Shown here: positions 63,768 to 64,000 of the stretch, in pieces
Position numbering within the stretch: position 1 is the stretch's first letter
How the letters are laid out: every line of letters begins with the position of its first letter
From: Dyadobacter sp. MSC1_007
Lineage (GTDB): Bacteria; Bacteroidota; Bacteroidia; Cytophagales; Spirosomataceae
Direction of reading: 5' to 3'
NCBI RefSeq assembly: GCF_023667495.1
Contig: NZ_JAMOZL010000006.1
Coordinates: 433,758 to 497,757, forward strand
DNA: 64,000 bases
Notes under the pieces: generated by a model
Seen by the model: only the letters and a program-made list of their open reading frames with translations
What the model was told of the DNA's origin: nothing
The model's database searches: none
Position numbers and translations under genes: made by a program

Positions 63768-63839
63768 ATGTAACTACCGGGACTGAGACGGATCGAAAGC
63801 GGATTTTTGTCGATTAACTCGGGCAAGTATTCGCCTGTT

Positions 63840-64000
63840 AATCTGTTTAATATGTATTAAAAGTATAATTAGGTTTAAATTAATTATTAATATTAAATAT
63901 AAAAAAATATTAATATAAAACTAAAAGTAATAAATGTATTTAAAATACTATACAATTAATAGAATATAAAATGTATTTAATGATTAGTACTGTATTATAA
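63840..64000. other. Extremely AT-rich tail of the window
   Basis: From 63841 to 64000 only 17 of 160 bases are G or C (about 11%). No open frame or known motif is visible. It continues beyond the window and contrasts sharply with the roughly 50% G+C genes before it. Confidence 0.8.

Overview
The window looks like chromosomal DNA of a Bacteroidota bacterium of the order Cytophagales, most like Dyadobacter or a close relative. The reasons are two SusC/SusD pairs, an ECF sigma/FecR/STN-SusC cell-surface signalling set, DUF4097 and DUF5618 proteins, hybrid kinases with CHASE3/GAF input, TTTG-N19-TAnnTTTG promoters and start sites without clear Shine-Dalgarno sequences. The genus is an inference from protein style. 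No tRNA, rRNA, CRISPR array, prophage or intact transposase gene was seen.

Layout. 1-1989: 3' part of an AddA/UvrD-like helicase with a decayed nuclease end. 2087-8300: a phosphorelay block of a large hybrid kinase cut by an in-frame TAA, a CheR methyltransferase and a second hybrid kinase. 8389-11891: a lipoprotein, a ClC channel/exchanger with CBS domains and a MarR regulator with a clear promoter and operator. 11986-15080 (minus strand): an ECF sigma factor, a HEAT-repeat anti-sigma factor and two secreted DUF4097 proteins. 15081-15540: a repeat island. 15541-26303: mixed housekeeping and regulatory genes (PA2169-type bundle protein, unknown protein, FtsX-type permease, Crp/Fnr regulator, YdjM-like membrane protein, methyltransferase, AraC regulator, two Rossmann oxidoreductases, DUF5618).

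26354-31768 (minus) is a CzcA-type metal efflux operon (RND pump, adaptor, TolC). Diverging from it, 31988-35378 encodes a membrane histidine kinase, a receiver-only regulator, a receiver-adenylate cyclase and an HD hydrolase. This runs tail to tail, with a 6-base overlap, into an MFS/HEAT/cyclic-nucleotide-binding protein (35373-38648), followed by a CPA2 antiporter with a universal-stress-like tail (38751-41024). The neighbourhood suggests a locally encoded cAMP circuit acting on a membrane protein and is the best candidate here for an undescribed system.

41143-51163 (minus) reads as one programme: ECF sigma, FecR, SusC with an STN domain, SusD, a secreted RraA-like protein, a Tat-exported enolase-superfamily enzyme and a terminator. 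51309-55097 (minus) encodes a secreted beta-propeller protein with an azurin-type copper domain and a DUF1080/PA14 protein. A second SusC/SusD pair diverges from these at 55779-60640. polA (60864-63737, minus) follows a polypurine/polypyrimidine inverted repeat. The last 160 bases are only about 11% G+C.

Intergenic DNA is rich in repeats: a MITE-like inverted-repeat element between fecR and its sigma gene, REP-like hairpins, 33-bp tandem repeats, 34-bp direct repeats and low-complexity tracts.
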